DNA of 64,000 bases from Candidatus Heimdallarchaeota archaeon (GCA_030603365.1 JAUVXV010000002.1:310001-374000); one strand, 5' to 3'; counted from the stretch's first letter, positions 25,665 through 35,273 are shown. A program made the numbers and translations. The notes: generated by a model from the sequence alone, not told the origin.

Positions 25665-28184
25665 TTATTCATAATCTCTTATAGTGAAAGTAATTTTTGT
25701 ACCTTGAGTGTAATCACCCTCAATTCTATCTTCTAGTAAAATTGTTCCTTCATAGGCTTTTATTATTCTATAGATGAACATCATTCCTAAACCTCGTATT
25801 CTGATTCCTGATTCAAAACTCTGAAGTATCTGTTTCTTCATATCATCAGAAATTCCTACTCCATCATCTTCGACTATCACTTTCCAATAAGACCCATATT
25901 TTTCATATAATTTCGAAATTTGTAGAGAAAATTTTATTTTTCCATCAGATGCAGACTGTAGCGCATTGTCGAAGATGTTAGAAAAAACATCTACCAGGAA
26001 AACGTTAGCATAAATTTCAATATCTTGGTCAAAATTTTTCTCTAAAATAATATCCATTTCAGGATATGAACTTTTTATTACGTCAAAAGCTTCATCTATA
26101 TAATCATCAAACTTTCTTTTAATAAATGGTTCAGAAGACTTCTCTAAACCACTAAGTTTTCGAATCTTATCTTTTACAGAATTTGCTCTGTTTATAATAC
26201 GTATAGCATGACCTACTAGGGTACTAACTTGTTTAGGTTCATCATTCATCATTCTTGCCATTTCGAGATAACCAAGAATTGCTTGATGATAATTGCTTAA
26301 ATCATGGGTGAACAGATCAATAGCTAATTCTGCTAAATGAGTAGCTTCTCGTTCCTTTCGAATAGCTTCTTCAAGTTTCAAAGCCATTTCTTCAAAAGCA
26401 AAATATATCTCGCCAACCTCATGAATATTTCGTTTTTCTGAAACATCAAAACTAACACTGTAGTCGCCTTCAGACACTGCCCTCATAGCTTTGAGCAATC
26501 GGACTGCATATTTAGAGAAGTTAACAGCCAAATATGTAGCTATTGAACCTATACCGATTATAATCGTAACTGATATAAGAACAAGAATTAATTCCAGAAA
26601 TCGCATATTTCTTTCAAGAGTATTCAAAATAGGTGTGAATTCATCCATTACTAATTCTAAGGGCGAGAAATGTAGCATAAACCAGGGAACGGAGGAAATA
26701 GGTTTGTAAAGAACAATGTATTCAGTATTGTTGTAAATTAGAATCTTATACCCAGATTCATAATTTAGAACTGAATCTACGCAAAATTGTAGATCTGTGT
26801 TATTGTAATCATCTATATTAGTTGTTGGGAATTCCTCTTTAGGTTTTCTTGTGGTGTTTGCAGCTATCTGAGGTGAAATTACTATTTCCTTCTGAACATT
26901 TATAATTAAAGAAAAATCATCTTTTGTTATATCTAATTCTAATGTATTCATTAGATAGTCGAGATTGACATCAAGTACCCAAAAACCAACCAAATCATTA
27001 TTTTCATCATATATGGCTTGACCTAGTGAGATGAAAATATACTGCAGTGTATAATCAACTCCTAGATTAGAGAAATGGCTTTCCATCCCTTTTCTTTCTG
27101 AAGCTGCTTCTGCTTCATGAAGTTCACTATACCAAGGCCTTTGAGTCCAGTCATAATCAGCTGTGTTTCCTAAAGAGATATCAGTGCTATAATCGGGTAT
27201 CCATGGATAGGTCCAGAAGTAATCAGGTGTAGCAAAATAAACCCATTGAAGTACTGGATTTAGTAGAGGTATCATATAGTTATACATTTCTTTAAGTCTA
27301 GTATCTGTATGACCAGATATAGAACCATTCAATTTACCCTTAAGTACACCAGAGTAATTTCCTTCTAAAGTTCCATTTATACAGCCTTCAATTCTAGATT
27401 TAACCCCTTCAGATGAAATAATACCAACACCATCTAAGTTATCATCTTGTATGAGGAAGTAAGTCTGAAGATAGTCAAGATCTAGTATTTCTAAAGAGTT
27501 ATTCATCTCTCCAGGAAAGGAATAGAAACCAATATTCCATAAGTCCAACAATGAGCTATTGAAGGAATTAGAAAAAAGTGTTGTATAGTACTCAGTGATA
27601 TCGATAGTAATGGTGTTATCATTCTTCACCCCAAAAATAGAGATATTACCACTTGTTGACAATTGACCAGAAAAAGATGCATTGATCTGAAGATAGATAG
27701 ATCCTGTGATATTTAGTTGGTTAATTACATCACCAAAAATGGATCCACCAGCTGTTTCATAATCATTTTCACCATCCTCGTTATAGTCAAAAAAACTCAC
27801 ATATTCTTCTCTATCTATAGTTAAACTTACGTTTCCATTTGTATAAATCTGCTCATCAGAGTTGTTAAAAGCTATGTAGTTATACTCATATAGAGAACTT
27901 GAACCCTCTGCATATAGACTACTTGAAATTGATTGCACAGTATTATTGAGTTCGTCTTTCATTCCCCCAATTAGTTGGTCAAAAGATTGAACAAATTGAT
28001 TACTTGAAACATCCATGCTTTGAATCTTTGCATCAAGGTATTTATCCGAAGCTTCTGCTGAAATTGTTGCTAGTCGCAATTCCATAAGAAGAATTATAGA
28101 ACCATTAATTAGTAACATAATAATTGATAACAGGATAATAATATAAAGCGCAAGGCGTCGTGCAAGACGAGTTCTTCTGACCAT
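25665..28184 (-). CDS. Membrane sensor histidine kinase with extracellular Cache-like region
   Basis: An 839-residue sensor: a membrane segment (about 12-34), a large extracellular region (35-530), a second membrane segment (about 530-555), a HAMP-like linker, and a kinase core. The H-box is HDLSNYHQ with His627 and the ATPase domain shows an N-box near 740 and DDGVG near 775. In the outer region, a Cache-like part (DYDWTQRPWYSELHE and NDLVGFWVLDVNLDYLM) is preceded by Gly/Ser/Thr-rich strands (QLSTSGNISIFG; SGVLKGKLNGSISG) not usual for Cache proteins. The response regulators at 29.8 and 38 kb are candidate partners, not adjacent in operon. Confidence 0.8.
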   Translation of the reverse strand: MVRRTRLARRLALYIIILLSIIMLLINGSIILLMELRLATISAEASDKYLDAKIQSMDVSSNQFVQSFDQLIGGMKDELNNTVQSISSSLYAEGSSSLYEYNYIAFNNSDEQIYTNGNVSLTIDREEYVSFFDYNEDGENDYETAGGSIFGDVINQLNITGSIYLQINASFSGQLSTSGNISIFGVKNDNTITIDITEYYTTLFSNSFNSSLLDLWNIGFYSFPGEMNNSLEILDLDYLQTYFLIQDDNLDGVGIISSEGVKSRIEGCINGTLEGNYSGVLKGKLNGSISGHTDTRLKEMYNYMIPLLNPVLQWVYFATPDYFWTYPWIPDYSTDISLGNTADYDWTQRPWYSELHEAEAASERKGMESHFSNLGVDYTLQYIFISLGQAIYDENNDLVGFWVLDVNLDYLMNTLELDITKDDFSLIINVQKEIVISPQIAANTTRKPKEEFPTTNIDDYNNTDLQFCVDSVLNYESGYKILIYNNTEYIVLYKPISSVPWFMLHFSPLELVMDEFTPILNTLERNMRFLELILVLISVTIIIGIGSIATYLAVNFSKYAVRLLKAMRAVSEGDYSVSFDVSEKRNIHEVGEIYFAFEEMALKLEEAIRKEREATHLAELAIDLFTHDLSNYHQAILGYLEMARMMNDEPKQVSTLVGHAIRIINRANSVKDKIRKLSGLEKSSEPFIKRKFDDYIDEAFDVIKSSYPEMDIILEKNFDQDIEIYANVFLVDVFSNIFDNALQSASDGKIKFSLQISKLYEKYGSYWKVIVEDDGVGISDDMKKQILQSFESGIRIRGLGMMFIYRIIKAYEGTILLEDRIEGDYTQGTKITFTIRDYE

Positions 28185-28241
28185 ATATACAACTTAAGAA
28201 ATAGCGATATTAACTTTTTGCACTACTTTAAATAAATAGTA

Positions 28242-28628
28242 TCAATTTATATAAACTGCAAGAGAAGTTTCTCCAAAACTAACGGTAAAACTTTGGATAT
28301 TAGTTCCATTGTCAAAATCGTCTAAAAACCATCTCAAGTTATTCAAAATCAGTTCATTGTGCAGAAGTGTGCAATCCTCAAAATCGATAATAAACCATCT
28401 ATCTCGATCAGTTTCTGCTATATTTGATAAGTTACCAAAAATAGCTTTATGTCCCATTTTCTTAGGATTACCATAGATAACCGGAAAAGATGCACATCTA
28501 GAACTCAATCGAAAACTATCATCAACACAACCTGTTTTCTCATCTAGAAAACCACAATTAAAACAACATGCACCACAATCTTTACACTCTGAGAAAATAA
28601 GCAATAGATTGGGCATTTTATCGTTCAT
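28242..28628 (-). CDS. YkgJ-like cysteine-cluster protein
   Basis: A 128-residue protein with a dense cysteine group (CKDCGACCFNCGFLDEKTGC, then SSRCASFPV), the pattern of the YkgJ/UPF0153 CxxCxxCC metal-binding family. The rest is a beta-rich domain with a hydrophobic C-terminus. The role is unknown; probably iron-sulfur or zinc binding. It sits 4 bases after the small FakA-like gene, so the two are likely co-transcribed. Confidence 0.6.
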   Translation of the reverse strand: MNDKMPNLLLIFSECKDCGACCFNCGFLDEKTGCVDDSFRLSSRCASFPVIYGNPKKMGHKAIFGNLSNIAETDRDRWFIIDFEDCTLLHNELILNNLRWFLDDFDNGTNIQSFTVSFGETSLAVYIN

Positions 28629-28632
28629 TCTC

Positions 28633-28938
28633 TTATTGATGTTTTGCCTTATAAGCTTCGTATTGTTCTCTCATATCTTCTACTTCGTGAGAAAGAATTT
28701 CTCCATATTGTTTAAGAACTTCTAGAACCTCTTCAGGGTTGTCTGCATGCCAGTGAACCTTGATCATCCCTCTCATACTTGTGATTGCTAGGCTATCCCC
28801 TGTACAATCTTTGACAATGTGATTTTTGATTTTCGCTGACCATTCTTTCAAATTTTCTTTTACTATTTCTTTATTCTTAACTACAGTTACAATATCATAT
28901 TGAAAGTTAACTGCATCATCGTGTGGTACATTTATCAT
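28633..28938 (-). CDS. Stand-alone FakA/DAK2-associated middle domain
   Basis: A 101-residue protein that resembles a single domain of fatty-acid kinase FakA: GDSLAITSMRGMIKVHWHADNPEEVLEVLKQYGEI followed by VEDMREQY. In FakA-like proteins this segment sits between the DAK2 nucleotide-binding domain and a C-terminal domain; neither is present here. The His-x-His (HWHAD) matches the FakA HxH motif. It may be an acyl-chain-binding adaptor. Confidence 0.55.
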   Translation of the reverse strand: MINVPHDDAVNFQYDIVTVVKNKEIVKENLKEWSAKIKNHIVKDCTGDSLAITSMRGMIKVHWHADNPEEVLEVLKQYGEILSHEVEDMREQYEAYKAKHQ

Positions 28939-29010
28939 AATATCACCTAATTAATGAACAAACAAAAAGGAGGTTTTTAACTTTTACCTCTTCTGATGAA
29001 ATATGAGAAA

Positions 29011-29721
29011 TTATTTCTTTCTTTTTCTGTAAATAACAAATGAAATAGGTACAAGAACTACAATAGCTAGTAGAGCTGATGGAGCAGGTAAAGTTGTTAC
29101 AAACGTCACATGTACTCTTGCATCATAGTAGCTAAATCCAAGAATACGTGGATATAGAGGATTTTCTGGATTATATGTTAAAATAACTGACATACACTCC
29201 AACACAATATAATACCTGAGATCATGATGAACAGTATTTGTGTAAGTTATATTCGTGAAATATGTATCAGTAGTCAGTTGAATCTCATCGAAAGAAAGGG
29301 ATCCCAGATAACCTGTTGCTTGTCGAGTTTCCCCTTCAGTTAAATTATATGCACCAAAATATATTTCGACAGGTTCCAAATCAGCGTAAAGTAATCCTGT
29401 TGCAGTGTGAGTTCCTGTAGGTGGAGTAAGTTCTGCCCAAGGATAAACTTGATGTGCTGCTATATAATCCCAGATTGCTTCTAATTGGTCACGTTGTTCA
29501 TTATCAATTACAAACAAAGAACAATTATCTAGTTCAACATTCAGAACTTCTATTGTCATATCTACATACGAATTATCTTTTTCTAGGAATGTTAACTCGT
29601 AGAACCCAGGTGCATTATCTGCTACAACGTCAAACGATTCATTTATTGCATAAGTACCTGTTGTTGATAAGACAAGTAGAAATAATAAAGTTGCCAAACC
29701 TAAGCAATACCGATGTTTCAT
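29011..29721 (-). CDS. Secreted, C-terminally anchored surface protein
   Basis: A 236-residue protein with signal peptide (about 1-25), a beta-rich extracellular domain, and a C-terminal membrane segment (LLAIVVLVPISFVIY) with a RKRKK tail. The family is not recognised. It is not in an operon with the genes on either side. Confidence 0.65.
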   Translation of the reverse strand: MKHRYCLGLATLLFLLVLSTTGTYAINESFDVVADNAPGFYELTFLEKDNSYVDMTIEVLNVELDNCSLFVIDNEQRDQLEAIWDYIAAHQVYPWAELTPPTGTHTATGLLYADLEPVEIYFGAYNLTEGETRQATGYLGSLSFDEIQLTTDTYFTNITYTNTVHHDLRYYIVLECMSVILTYNPENPLYPRILGFSYYDARVHVTFVTTLPAPSALLAIVVLVPISFVIYRKRKK

Positions 29722-29845
29722 ATTTATTTCTATGTTTTATCTCTTAAATAATTTGTGATAATCTGTTTGCTAGATCATTCGATGTTTCAATGTTACGAAA
29801 TGTTTAATAGTTTATTTAAAAACCTATTTTAAGTAAGTGGGAATA

Positions 29846-30226
29846 ATGAAGAGAATTATCATAATTGAAGATGAAAAAGACATCAGCAATTTATACAAAT
29901 TACTTTTCGAAAGAGAAGGTATTCAGATAGAAGAAATTATTTCTAGTGGAAAAATAGCTCTAGAAAAAATAGACGAATTGAAAGATAGTCTAACTGATAT
30001 TATTTTCATTATTGATCATAGAATTCCTGAAAAAACTGGTTTGGAAGTAGCTAAAAGGCTTATTGAAATCTCTCCTGTCTTAAAAAATCAGATTATTATC
30101 GCAACTGCAGATGATACTATTTCTAAAGATCAAGTACATGATTTGGGAATTCCTTATTTCTTGAGAAAACCCTTCAGTTTAGAAGATCTTCTAGCAACTC
30201 TTGATAAAATTGAAAAATCAAGTTAA
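29846..30226 (+). CDS. Stand-alone response regulator receiver
   Basis: A CheY-like single receiver domain (126 residues from ATG 29846; the in-frame GTG at 29837 is less likely). The acidic pocket EDEKD, phospho-acceptor Asp57 in IIDHRIPEKTG, the switch Thr in IIATADD and Lys in FLRKPF are all in place. It has no output domain, so it probably acts on another protein. The sensor kinase gene ends at 25.7 kb, not adjacent. Confidence 0.85.
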   Translation: MKRIIIIEDEKDISNLYKLLFEREGIQIEEIISSGKIALEKIDELKDSLTDIIFIIDHRIPEKTGLEVAKRLIEISPVLKNQIIIATADDTISKDQVHDLGIPYFLRKPFSLEDLLATLDKIEKSS

Positions 30227-30249
30227 ATAGTTGGAATTGTGATTTTTCA

Positions 30250-30588
30250 TTAGACAAAAGAAGCAGTTGTATTATCTTGTTTCTTAATCTGTTCAGGAAG
30301 TGATATTTCCCCAAATCTTGATTCAAAAGCTTTCAATTGCTCTGCAATAATTTTTGCTAATATTTTCAGTTGTTGAGGTGAGAAATTCACTTCTGTAATG
30401 ATTTCCTTGATAATCGATCTTGGCATTAATACATCGGGACCTACACTTGGTTCATTTTTGTATTCTGCTTTATCTTTGAATATAATCATTTTGAATCCAG
30501 CTACAGAGTGAACCATTTGTATGCTTTCAGCATAGAAGCTAGGGACATCAGCTTTTCTTTCTACTTTCATAGGAATGTTTCTACTCAT
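30250..30588 (-). CDS. DUF3467-like small protein
   Basis: A protein of about 112 residues (ATG at 30588; the upstream ATG adds 17 hydrophobic residues). The C-terminal SPQQLKILAKIIAEQLKAFESRFGEI and the N-terminal SFYAESIQMVHSVAGFKMIIF match DUF3467. The function is unknown. It converges with the receiver gene. Confidence 0.6.
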   Translation of the reverse strand: MSRNIPMKVERKADVPSFYAESIQMVHSVAGFKMIIFKDKAEYKNEPSVGPDVLMPRSIIKEIITEVNFSPQQLKILAKIIAEQLKAFESRFGEISLPEQIKKQDNTTASFV

Positions 30589-30676
30589 TATTATCAGAAA
30601 AAAAGTAATATTGGAGAATAAAAATATATTGTTTAACAAAAAATATTAGAAACTATATTAACTGTGTTGAATCAGA

Positions 30677-31243
30677 ATGTCCGAAATATACACAGGAGTC
30701 AAATTTAAATATATAAGGTTAGGAGACATACAACCTTCAGAAGAAGTTGAATATCAAGCACAGAATATATCAAAGGTTCTTGGTGAGCTACCTACTGACT
30801 GTTCTTCTGGTTCTTCTGGAAATATTAGTGTGAAAACAGAAGGAGGAATTCTGATTTCGTCTAGTGGTTCTCTTCTGAAAAACTTACTTTATCCAGAACA
30901 TTTCTGTGAGGTTGTTTCAAATAGCGATGAAAAGAGGATTCGGTTCTTTGGTAAAGATTTACCTAGCTCTGAAACAAGGATGCACTTATTGATACATGAA
31001 AAACGAGTTGAAATAAAATACTGTCTTCACATTCATACTTCAAATATAACTAAACTTCAAATTCTAAATAGATTTCCTATTACTAGTCAGTTTCTTTCTT
31101 ATGGAACCATTAATCTAGCTCAAGAAGCATCAAATAATCTTCAAAGTAATGACATCGTGATTTTAAGAGATCATGGTATTGTTATTGTTGGTGAGGATTT
31201 AGTTTCTATCTTCAGAGAATCAGTTAGGGTTAGTAGCTTGTAA
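30677..31243 (+). CDS. Class II aldolase/adducin-like protein
   Basis: A 188-residue class II (zinc) aldolase family protein. SGNISVKTEGGILISSSGS (about 46) matches the phosphate-binding glycine/serine loop, HIHTS (about 120) supplies two zinc His, and RDHGI (about 164) supplies a third. Related enzymes cleave fuculose- or ribulose-phosphates or dehydrate methylthioribulose-phosphate. The substrate is unknown; an MTA-salvage link to the deaminase at 13.2 kb is speculative. Confidence 0.75.
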   Translation: MSEIYTGVKFKYIRLGDIQPSEEVEYQAQNISKVLGELPTDCSSGSSGNISVKTEGGILISSSGSLLKNLLYPEHFCEVVSNSDEKRIRFFGKDLPSSETRMHLLIHEKRVEIKYCLHIHTSNITKLQILNRFPITSQFLSYGTINLAQEASNNLQSNDIVILRDHGIVIVGEDLVSIFRESVRVSSL

Positions 31244-31324
31244 AGAAGTATTAGTGCTAGGAATTCTCAGACATTCCGCTATTGATGACAAAACTTTTTG
31301 AATAATTGCAATCAACTCACCTTA

Positions 31325-32377
31325 ATGCCTACATTTGCTATTGGAGTTATTCTATCCTTAACAGCTGCCCTTGGTTGGGGTTCAGCTTTAGTTTCTTTCA
31401 AAGTAGGTGTTAAAAATGTTGATGCTCTTGCTGCAACTTATATTAGAGGAATCATTGCAGTTCCATTATTGCTTATCCTAGGGATTACGATAAATGGTAC
31501 AGAAACATTTACAAAACTTTTTCTTTATCCTAATTACTTGTGGTTAATCTTCGGAGCAATCTGCATAACTCTAGGAGATTTATTTTCTTTATTTGCTCTA
31601 CAAAAAATAGATGTTTCTATTTCCCAACCTGTAACGGCAATTTACCCTATTTTTACTACATTTACATTGCTTATCGCAAAAATAGAGAACATCAATTTGT
31701 TCATTATAGGAGGCACTCTACTGATTACTTCTGGAGTGATATTGATTTCTTTCTTTAGTCAAAGAAGTGAGAATAAAAGAATCAAAGAAATCGCAAAGAA
31801 AAACGAATCAAATGAAGATGGTGAAAAGAAAAAAGTTCTTCCAATAGGTATTGGGTTATCAATTGCTGCTGCGTTATTCTGGGGATTTGCTATTGTTTTC
31901 AATCGTCTAATTCTAGAAGATCAAAGTATTGACATTCTTCCCTTAATGGGATTGAGAAATGGTCTAATGGTTGTAGTAGTTGCGGTCATGGTTTTCATCC
32001 GTCCATTGGTAAATAAAGAAAAATACAAAACAAAAATCTTTGCACCAAAAAAGGAAGCACTAATATTAATGGGTGGAGGAATTATATCTTGGTGTGTAGG
32101 AGGAGTATCTTTCTTCACTGCAGTAAAAATTATAGGAGCAGGTTACAGCACGCCTCTTTCATCTATTTCCCCCTTAATTGTAATGCTTCTTGGTGGAATT
32201 TTCTTGAAAGAGAAAATCACTTTCCCACAGATAATAGGAGTAGCAATAATTGTAGCAGGATCTATTGTACTTTCATTACCTGAATTATTGAATGTAAACC
32301 AATTAGAAATTATAACGAGTACAAATGAATTAATGACATGGTTTGAAAACCATGTTTATTTTGGAAATTTCTTCTAA
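31325..32377 (+). CDS. EamA/DMT-family transporter
   Basis: Ten membrane segments in two EamA repeats (LGWGSALVSFKVGV in the first, FWGFAIVFNRLIL in the second), separated by a charged cytoplasmic loop (about residues 145-175). ATG 31325 is preferred over a TTG at 31298 because it starts the first helix (MPTFAIGVILSL). The substrate is unknown. A C-terminal extension of about 40 residues follows the last helix. Confidence 0.75.
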   Translation: MPTFAIGVILSLTAALGWGSALVSFKVGVKNVDALAATYIRGIIAVPLLLILGITINGTETFTKLFLYPNYLWLIFGAICITLGDLFSLFALQKIDVSISQPVTAIYPIFTTFTLLIAKIENINLFIIGGTLLITSGVILISFFSQRSENKRIKEIAKKNESNEDGEKKKVLPIGIGLSIAAALFWGFAIVFNRLILEDQSIDILPLMGLRNGLMVVVVAVMVFIRPLVNKEKYKTKIFAPKKEALILMGGGIISWCVGGVSFFTAVKIIGAGYSTPLSSISPLIVMLLGGIFLKEKITFPQIIGVAIIVAGSIVLSLPELLNVNQLEIITSTNELMTWFENHVYFGNFF

Positions 32378-32592
32378 CCCCTTTCTCTTACTGTAAAAGC
32401 TTTAACCACTTGCAGAATTGCTATTAGAGCGATTAGATATGCCCAAAAAGCATACATTGACCACCAACTAGCTGCTACAGCAAAGCCAAAAGCAGCATTC
32501 ATACCTATTAGGCCATCTGCGTCAAGGATTGATAATGCTAAGAAAAGAGAGATTACACCTTGGATTAATGAAATGATTCTATAACCAGCCAT
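32374..32592 (-). CDS. Small membrane protein (72 aa)
   Basis: A short hydrophobic protein with two or three membrane segments (near 7-22, 32-45 and 48-65). Not recognised. It overlaps the convergent transporter by 4 bases. It stands alone on this strand. Confidence 0.5.
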   Translation of the reverse strand: MAGYRIISLIQGVISLFLALSILDADGLIGMNAAFGFAVAASWWSMYAFWAYLIALIAILQVVKAFTVRERG

Positions 32593-32657
32593 GTTTTAGA
32601 ATCCTTAAGTCCGATATAAAAATTTTTGTTTTATAAGTCCTAGATAAGTACTCAACT

Positions 32658-33170
32658 TTACTCACTTGTATCTATGAGTTTGTATTTTTTAGCTAATTTT
32701 TGTGCTAGAGCTTCTTCCTCTAATGCATGTTTTTCATCTTTGGTTAAATCTTCAGGAAGCCATTTTGGTGTAAATTTCTTTATCTCGATATAATATGCTC
32801 TTAAAGCTCTTCTTAATGCTCCAACAGCTAAGCTTCCACAATGAGTTTTTACCTTGGGAAGTCCTCCTAAAGCTTCTGATACATCAGCCCAAGTTATATT
32901 CCAAGCATCTTCTAGAGATTTATTTTCAATCATAATGGTCAATTGACTTGCAGCTGCAATGTTAGAAGCACATCCATAGCTTTCAAAACTAGATTTTGTA
33001 ATAGTATCTGTGCTTTCATGAATTTTCAAATAAAATGCGATCATGTCCCCACAAGCTGGACTTCCTGCAGATGCAGCTATAGTTGCATCTTCCATCCTAC
33101 CTAGATTTTGTGGATTTTGAAATAATTCTAGAACTCTTGGAGCATATGGTAATGGTATTCTGCTTGACAT
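32658..33170 (-). CDS. iscU: IscU-like iron-sulfur scaffold protein
   Basis: A 170-residue IscU/NifU-N scaffold. The three cluster cysteines are C40 (SPACGD), C67 (YGCASN) and C111 (THCGSL), and the Asp42 that labilises the cluster is present. It assembles Fe-S clusters from sulfide delivered by a cysteine desulfurase. iscS ends 14 bases upstream of its start. A C-terminal helical extension of about 45 residues exceeds the usual length. Confidence 0.9.
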   Translation of the reverse strand: MSSRIPLPYAPRVLELFQNPQNLGRMEDATIAASAGSPACGDMIAFYLKIHESTDTITKSSFESYGCASNIAAASQLTIMIENKSLEDAWNITWADVSEALGGLPKVKTHCGSLAVGALRRALRAYYIEIKKFTPKWLPEDLTKDEKHALEEEALAQKLAKKYKLIDTSE

Positions 33171-33184
33171 TTTTATTAATCCAT

Positions 33185-34396
33185 TTATAGTTCGATTCCG
33201 CCTGTAATCGATCGAATTCTTGATATTATTTTAGGCATTCTTTCTAGAACATAGTTTACCTGTTCTTCTGTGTTGAGTCTATTCAGTTTCATTAATAGAC
33301 TTCCATGAGCTTCTTCTGGTTTTCTTCCTATAGCAGTTAATATATGACTTGGCATCAACACTCTACTAGTACAAGCACTACCACTAGAGACATAGATCCC
33401 ATTCATGCTGCATTCAACAGTAAGAGCTTCACCTTCACATCCCAGGTAACTAATATTCACATTATCTGGAGCTCTTCTTTTTCCTGAAGGACCATTTACT
33501 TCAGCTCGTTCAATGCTTGTTACAAGCCCATATAATAATTTATCTCTTAATCTAGTAATGTTGCTTGTAATCTCATCAAATTGACTAAATTGGAGTTCTA
33601 CTGCTTTTGCAAAACCTGCCAATAAAGCTGGGTTTTCTACATCAGGTGACAAAATTTCTACACTCAGTTGTCCTTCATACAGTGCTTTAATTTTAACTCC
33701 TTCTTTAACATATAATCCCGCGATACCTTTAGGACCAAGAATCTTATTACTACTAATTGTTGCCATATCAACTTCGATTTTACTGTAATCTAAAGGAATT
33801 CGTCCAAAAGCTGATGTTGCATCTGTATGAAAGAAGATATCTTCATTTTTATCTTTAACAATTTCAAGAGCTTTCTTTATTGGCTGTATTGTCCCAATTT
33901 CATGGTTAATAGTTTGTAAGCTTACAAGAAGAGTATTATCATCGAGTTTTTCTTGTAAGACATCCAGATTAATTGTTCCGTCATTCGAAACAGGGATAAT
34001 ATCAACTTGATACTGTTGATTGAAAAGTGATTTAGCAGCATGTATGACACTTAGATGTTCCGCTTCTGATACGATTATTTTTTTCCTCTTTTTATTAAGC
34101 GGAAGAATGCCTTTTATCGCTAGATTGTTTGATTCTGTGTAACTGTGGGTTAATGCTAAAGATTGAGGATTGATACTTAATGGTTTAGCGATTTTAGTCT
34201 TTGCTTTAACGTAAAAATCGTATGTTTCCCAGCCCATTTTATGAGTAATCGCAGGATTACCATATGTCTTCTCGAGATAAATTGGAATCATTGCATCTAA
34301 TACTTCTTTATCCACAACTGATCCATTTTCCCAATCTAAATATACATCTTGAACCGGAGTTCCATGTTGTTCTAATAATCCTTCCACGTTTGACAT
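33185..34396 (-). CDS. iscS: Cysteine desulfurase, IscS/NifS-like, divergent
   Basis: A 403-residue PLP enzyme with the desulfurase fold: PLP Lys218 (SSNKILGPKG), catalytic Cys342 in SSGSACTSRV, and HTDATSAFG. It deviates from classic IscS: the His before the PLP Lys is Asn217, the GGGQExxxRxGT motif is replaced by a YEGQLSVEILSPDVEN stretch, and the DNAAT start is DWENGSV. Substrate binding may therefore differ. It lies between a small TTG-started gene and iscU in an operon; persulfide transfer to IscU is the likely role. Confidence 0.85.
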   Translation of the reverse strand: MSNVEGLLEQHGTPVQDVYLDWENGSVVDKEVLDAMIPIYLEKTYGNPAITHKMGWETYDFYVKAKTKIAKPLSINPQSLALTHSYTESNNLAIKGILPLNKKRKKIIVSEAEHLSVIHAAKSLFNQQYQVDIIPVSNDGTINLDVLQEKLDDNTLLVSLQTINHEIGTIQPIKKALEIVKDKNEDIFFHTDATSAFGRIPLDYSKIEVDMATISSNKILGPKGIAGLYVKEGVKIKALYEGQLSVEILSPDVENPALLAGFAKAVELQFSQFDEITSNITRLRDKLLYGLVTSIERAEVNGPSGKRRAPDNVNISYLGCEGEALTVECSMNGIYVSSGSACTSRVLMPSHILTAIGRKPEEAHGSLLMKLNRLNTEEQVNYVLERMPKIISRIRSITGGIEL

Positions 34397-34400
34397 GTTT

Positions 34401-34655
34401 TTAACCTAGTAATTCTGTTAAGAAAATTTCAACTTGGTCAACTTCAGATAACATCAATTTTCCTGTTCTATAGAACGATATCTTATGTTTGCCGTATTGA
34501 TACTTCTCCACCATGTTGCCAATTTTTTGTATCAGATTACATTTTTCTTGTAATTTATGTTGGACTTCATCAATAGTTCCCCATTTGAGCATGATAACAT
34601 AGCTGTTATCCTTTTTACAACTCTCAACTATTGAGTCCACATATTTCTGGTACAA
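34401..34655 (-). CDS. Small protein of the iscS-iscU operon
   Basis: An 84-residue basic protein (KWGTIDEVQHKLQEKCN, then FYRTGKLMLSEVDQVEIFL) that I do not recognise. Its start is TTG at 34655, with AGGTG about 8 bases upstream as a ribosome binding site and a TATA-like TTAAATAA farther upstream. The 4-base gap to iscS implies co-expression. Two cysteines (residues 13 and 39) are present, so a metal or sulfur role is possible, but nothing proves it. Confidence 0.55.
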   Translation of the reverse strand: MYQKYVDSIVESCKKDNSYVIMLKWGTIDEVQHKLQEKCNLIQKIGNMVEKYQYGKHKISFYRTGKLMLSEVDQVEIFLTELLG

Positions 34656-34710
34656 TAATTAACACCTAGTTACAAGCTTAGTGAGATAAAGGACTTATTT
34701 AACCTTTGTT

Positions 34711-35208
34711 TCAATCAAAATTTTCTTTACTTTTTATGATGATTTCTTGACAGTTTTTACAGAGAAATGATGGTTTTTCTTTAGCTTCGTTTAAACTATT
34801 GGAATATTGCATCACACAAAAATTTTGACAGTGCTCTAGACCCAAAATATGACCACATTCATGGATACTCTCTTTAATTCTCATTTCTCTAGTTTCTAGA
34901 CGATGAAAAGAAACTATAGCGCCATAAAACTTTGAGGCTAGACCGAAAATAAAATCCATGACTGGCACATACAAATCTTTTGTTACTATCCAAAAAAAGA
35001 AACGTAAATTCTTTTTGTCAATTAACATATTTAGAAGTTTCTGACCATCAAACTGATCTCTTTTTTTATTATAGGTTTTATTATCTAACTTGCATTCTTT
35101 TAATTCCTTTATCTCAACATTGTATGTTTCCTCTAGATGTTTAGCTATCCCTTTTACTTCACTAATCTCCAAATTTGGGTCGTAAAGAATGGTTATGGGA
35201 GGAAACAT
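34711..35208 (-). CDS. amzA: Archaemetzincin
   Basis: A 165-residue zinc metallopeptidase. HECGHILGLEHC (116-127) carries the zinc His116, His120 and His126 with catalytic Glu117, and C127, C131 (CVM), C150 and C153 give the second zinc-type cysteine set typical of archaemetzincins. It cleaves peptides in the cytoplasm. It has its own promoter region upstream of the small iscS operon gene. Confidence 0.9.
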   Translation of the reverse strand: MFPPITILYDPNLEISEVKGIAKHLEETYNVEIKELKECKLDNKTYNKKRDQFDGQKLLNMLIDKKNLRFFFWIVTKDLYVPVMDFIFGLASKFYGAIVSFHRLETREMRIKESIHECGHILGLEHCQNFCVMQYSNSLNEAKEKPSFLCKNCQEIIIKSKENFD

Positions 35209-35273
35209 AAGTTATTCTACATAATGAGATGTTTAAATTTTTCGTAATCTGTTTAAGTAAGAGTACTAAATAT

